Source: Planctomycetota bacterium (GTDB lineage: Bacteria; Planctomycetota; Phycisphaerae; Phycisphaerales; SM1A02). Taken from it: DNA of 6,819 nt. The stretch is from positions 1-6,819 of the forward strand of contig RFOC01000111.1 in assembly GCA_009926815.1 (NCBI GenBank). The letters are read 5' to 3'. Position 1 is the first letter of the stretch, and every line of letters begins with the position of its first letter. The notes beneath the pieces are model-generated. The model ran no database searches. It saw only the letters and a list, made by a program, of their open reading frames with translations, and was not told the DNA's origin. Positions 6,106 through 6,819 of the stretch are shown here, piece by piece. The position numbers and the translations under genes are program-made.

Positions 6106-6819
6106 ATGAACTTCCGAATCCCGTCCGATCGCTTCGGTGCCCTCCTTGTGGGGGCCCTCCTGATCCTCTCGCCCATTCTTCCGGGATGCGAGACGGACAG
6201 CTACATGGATCCAAGCCGGACGGGCTACTTCGAGACCACGCCCACGGCCATCCCGATCCTGAACCGGATCGACGTGATCGAGCAGGATTCCGATGCGCCG
6301 GAGATGACCCAGCCGACGCCCGAGGACCTCGAGCCAACGCCTCAGGAGTACCGGCTCTCCCCGGGTGACGCCGTCCGCATCTCCATCCCCCGGCTGATCG
6401 CTGCCGACCAGACGGACGTCTCCGATCGAGTCGTGGACCAGGTGGGTGCGATCACGCTTCCCATCATCGGTCGCATGATCGTGAAGGACCGGACCATTCC
6501 CGAGGTGCAGAAGGACATCGAGGGCAAGCTCAAGGAGGTCCTCGAGAATCCCAAGGCTTTCGTCGAGGTCGTGAATGGTCGGGCGTTCGAGTATCGGGTG
6601 ATCGGTGCAGTGAACCAGCCGGGCATGTACGCCATGGACAAGCCCAGCATCACCGTCCTCGATGCGCTGGCCCAAGCCCAGGGGGCATCGCCCAACACGA
6701 CCCGGATCCTGATCACCCGCAAGATCGTCTCGTCGCCGAAGACTGCCCAGCCCAAGCCGGCCGAACCGACTGATGTCGTGCCTCAGGGTGGATCCGCGGC
6801 ACCGCCCAGCATCAAGCCC
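6106..6819 (+). CDS. Polysaccharide biosynthesis/export lipoprotein, Wza-like (3' end cut by window edge)
   Basis: An open frame from ATG 6106 to the window edge (238 residues, no stop). The N-terminus has basic residues, a hydrophobic stretch and lipobox LPGC, making Cys28 the lipidated residue. Residues 34-58 (around DPSRTGYFETTPTAIPILNR) resemble a leader region I associate with planctomycete export proteins. A poly-export domain begins at EYRLSPGD (81-88) and continues through RVVDQVGAITLPIIG (108-122), IPEVQKDIEGKL (131-142) and AFVEVVNG (151-158). An SLBB domain starts at FEYRVIGAVNQPGMY (161-175), with the usual TVLDALAQAQG helix (183-193). Residues 209-238 are a Pro/Ala/Lys-rich stretch inside the expected SLBB fold. 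Such proteins form the outer-membrane channel for capsule or exopolysaccharide, fed by a Wzc-type kinase that would be expected downstream. No Shine-Dalgarno site is seen; the ATG follows CCCCC. Confidence 0.93.
   Translation, partial: MNFRIPSDRFGALLVGALLILSPILPGCETDSYMDPSRTGYFETTPTAIPILNRIDVIEQDSDAPEMTQPTPEDLEPTPQEYRLSPGDAVRISIPRLIAADQTDVSDRVVDQVGAITLPIIGRMIVKDRTIPEVQKDIEGKLKEVLENPKAFVEVVNGRAFEYRVIGAVNQPGMYAMDKPSITVLDALAQAQGASPNTTRILITRKIVSSPKTAQPKPAEPTDVVPQGGSAAPPSIKP

Noticed and set aside
5992..6675. Minus-strand open frame (227 codons) opposite the export lipoprotein
   Set aside because: The sense strand has signal peptide, poly-export and SLBB motifs. The antisense product resembles no family.
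1..6819. Search for tRNA, rRNA, CRISPR, insertion-sequence ends, toxin-antitoxin or defence genes
   Set aside because: I saw no cloverleaf, no regularly spaced direct repeats, no transposase or recombinase motifs, and no recognisable defence domains. Nearly all sequence is accounted for by the eight genes.

Overview
The window is a 6.8-kb piece of GC-rich bacterial chromosome, with eight protein-coding genes packed almost end to end. I see no rRNA, tRNA, CRISPR array, transposase or phage gene. The best guess at the host is a planctomycete, probably of the Phycisphaerae. The clues are the N-terminal region of the polysaccharide-export lipoprotein at the right end, the standalone sugar-dehydrogenase-like protein, the hypothetical lipoproteins, and the lack of Shine-Dalgarno sites at most starts. 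This placement rests on remembered family character, not on a search.

Layout, left to right. (1) Minus strand, cut by the left edge: a class I SAM-dependent methyltransferase with a THUMP-like C-terminal region. (2) Across a 39-bp divergent gap, two plus-strand genes overlap by 4 bp: a DUF72 (YecE-like) protein and an exported glucose/sorbosone dehydrogenase-type beta-propeller. (3) Converging on them with only 3 bp between stop codons is a tight minus-strand operon, transcribed from about 4961 down to 3410. It encodes a calcineurin-like metallophosphoesterase, a lipoprotein made of two copies of a W-(S/T)-DGW module, and a 77-residue lipoprotein. Each junction overlaps by 4 bp, and both downstream genes have a perfect GGAGG site 7 nt before the start. 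(4) A 66-bp divergent spacer holding two inverted repeats separates this operon from pyrB (aspartate carbamoyltransferase, pyrimidine synthesis). (5) After a 160-bp gap with a hairpin comes a polysaccharide-export (Wza-like) outer-membrane lipoprotein cut by the right edge.

The genes do not form one pathway. pyrB and the methyltransferase look like housekeeping genes. The export lipoprotein is probably the first gene of an exopolysaccharide cluster to the right. The small lipoprotein operon is the least explained part. I found no convincing new defence or mobile system. The points most worth a second look are the internally duplicated lipoprotein and its operon, the sharp change of base and codon use inside the 3' half of pyrB, the inverted repeats between the divergent promoters, and the contrast between SD-less first genes and SD-led internal genes.
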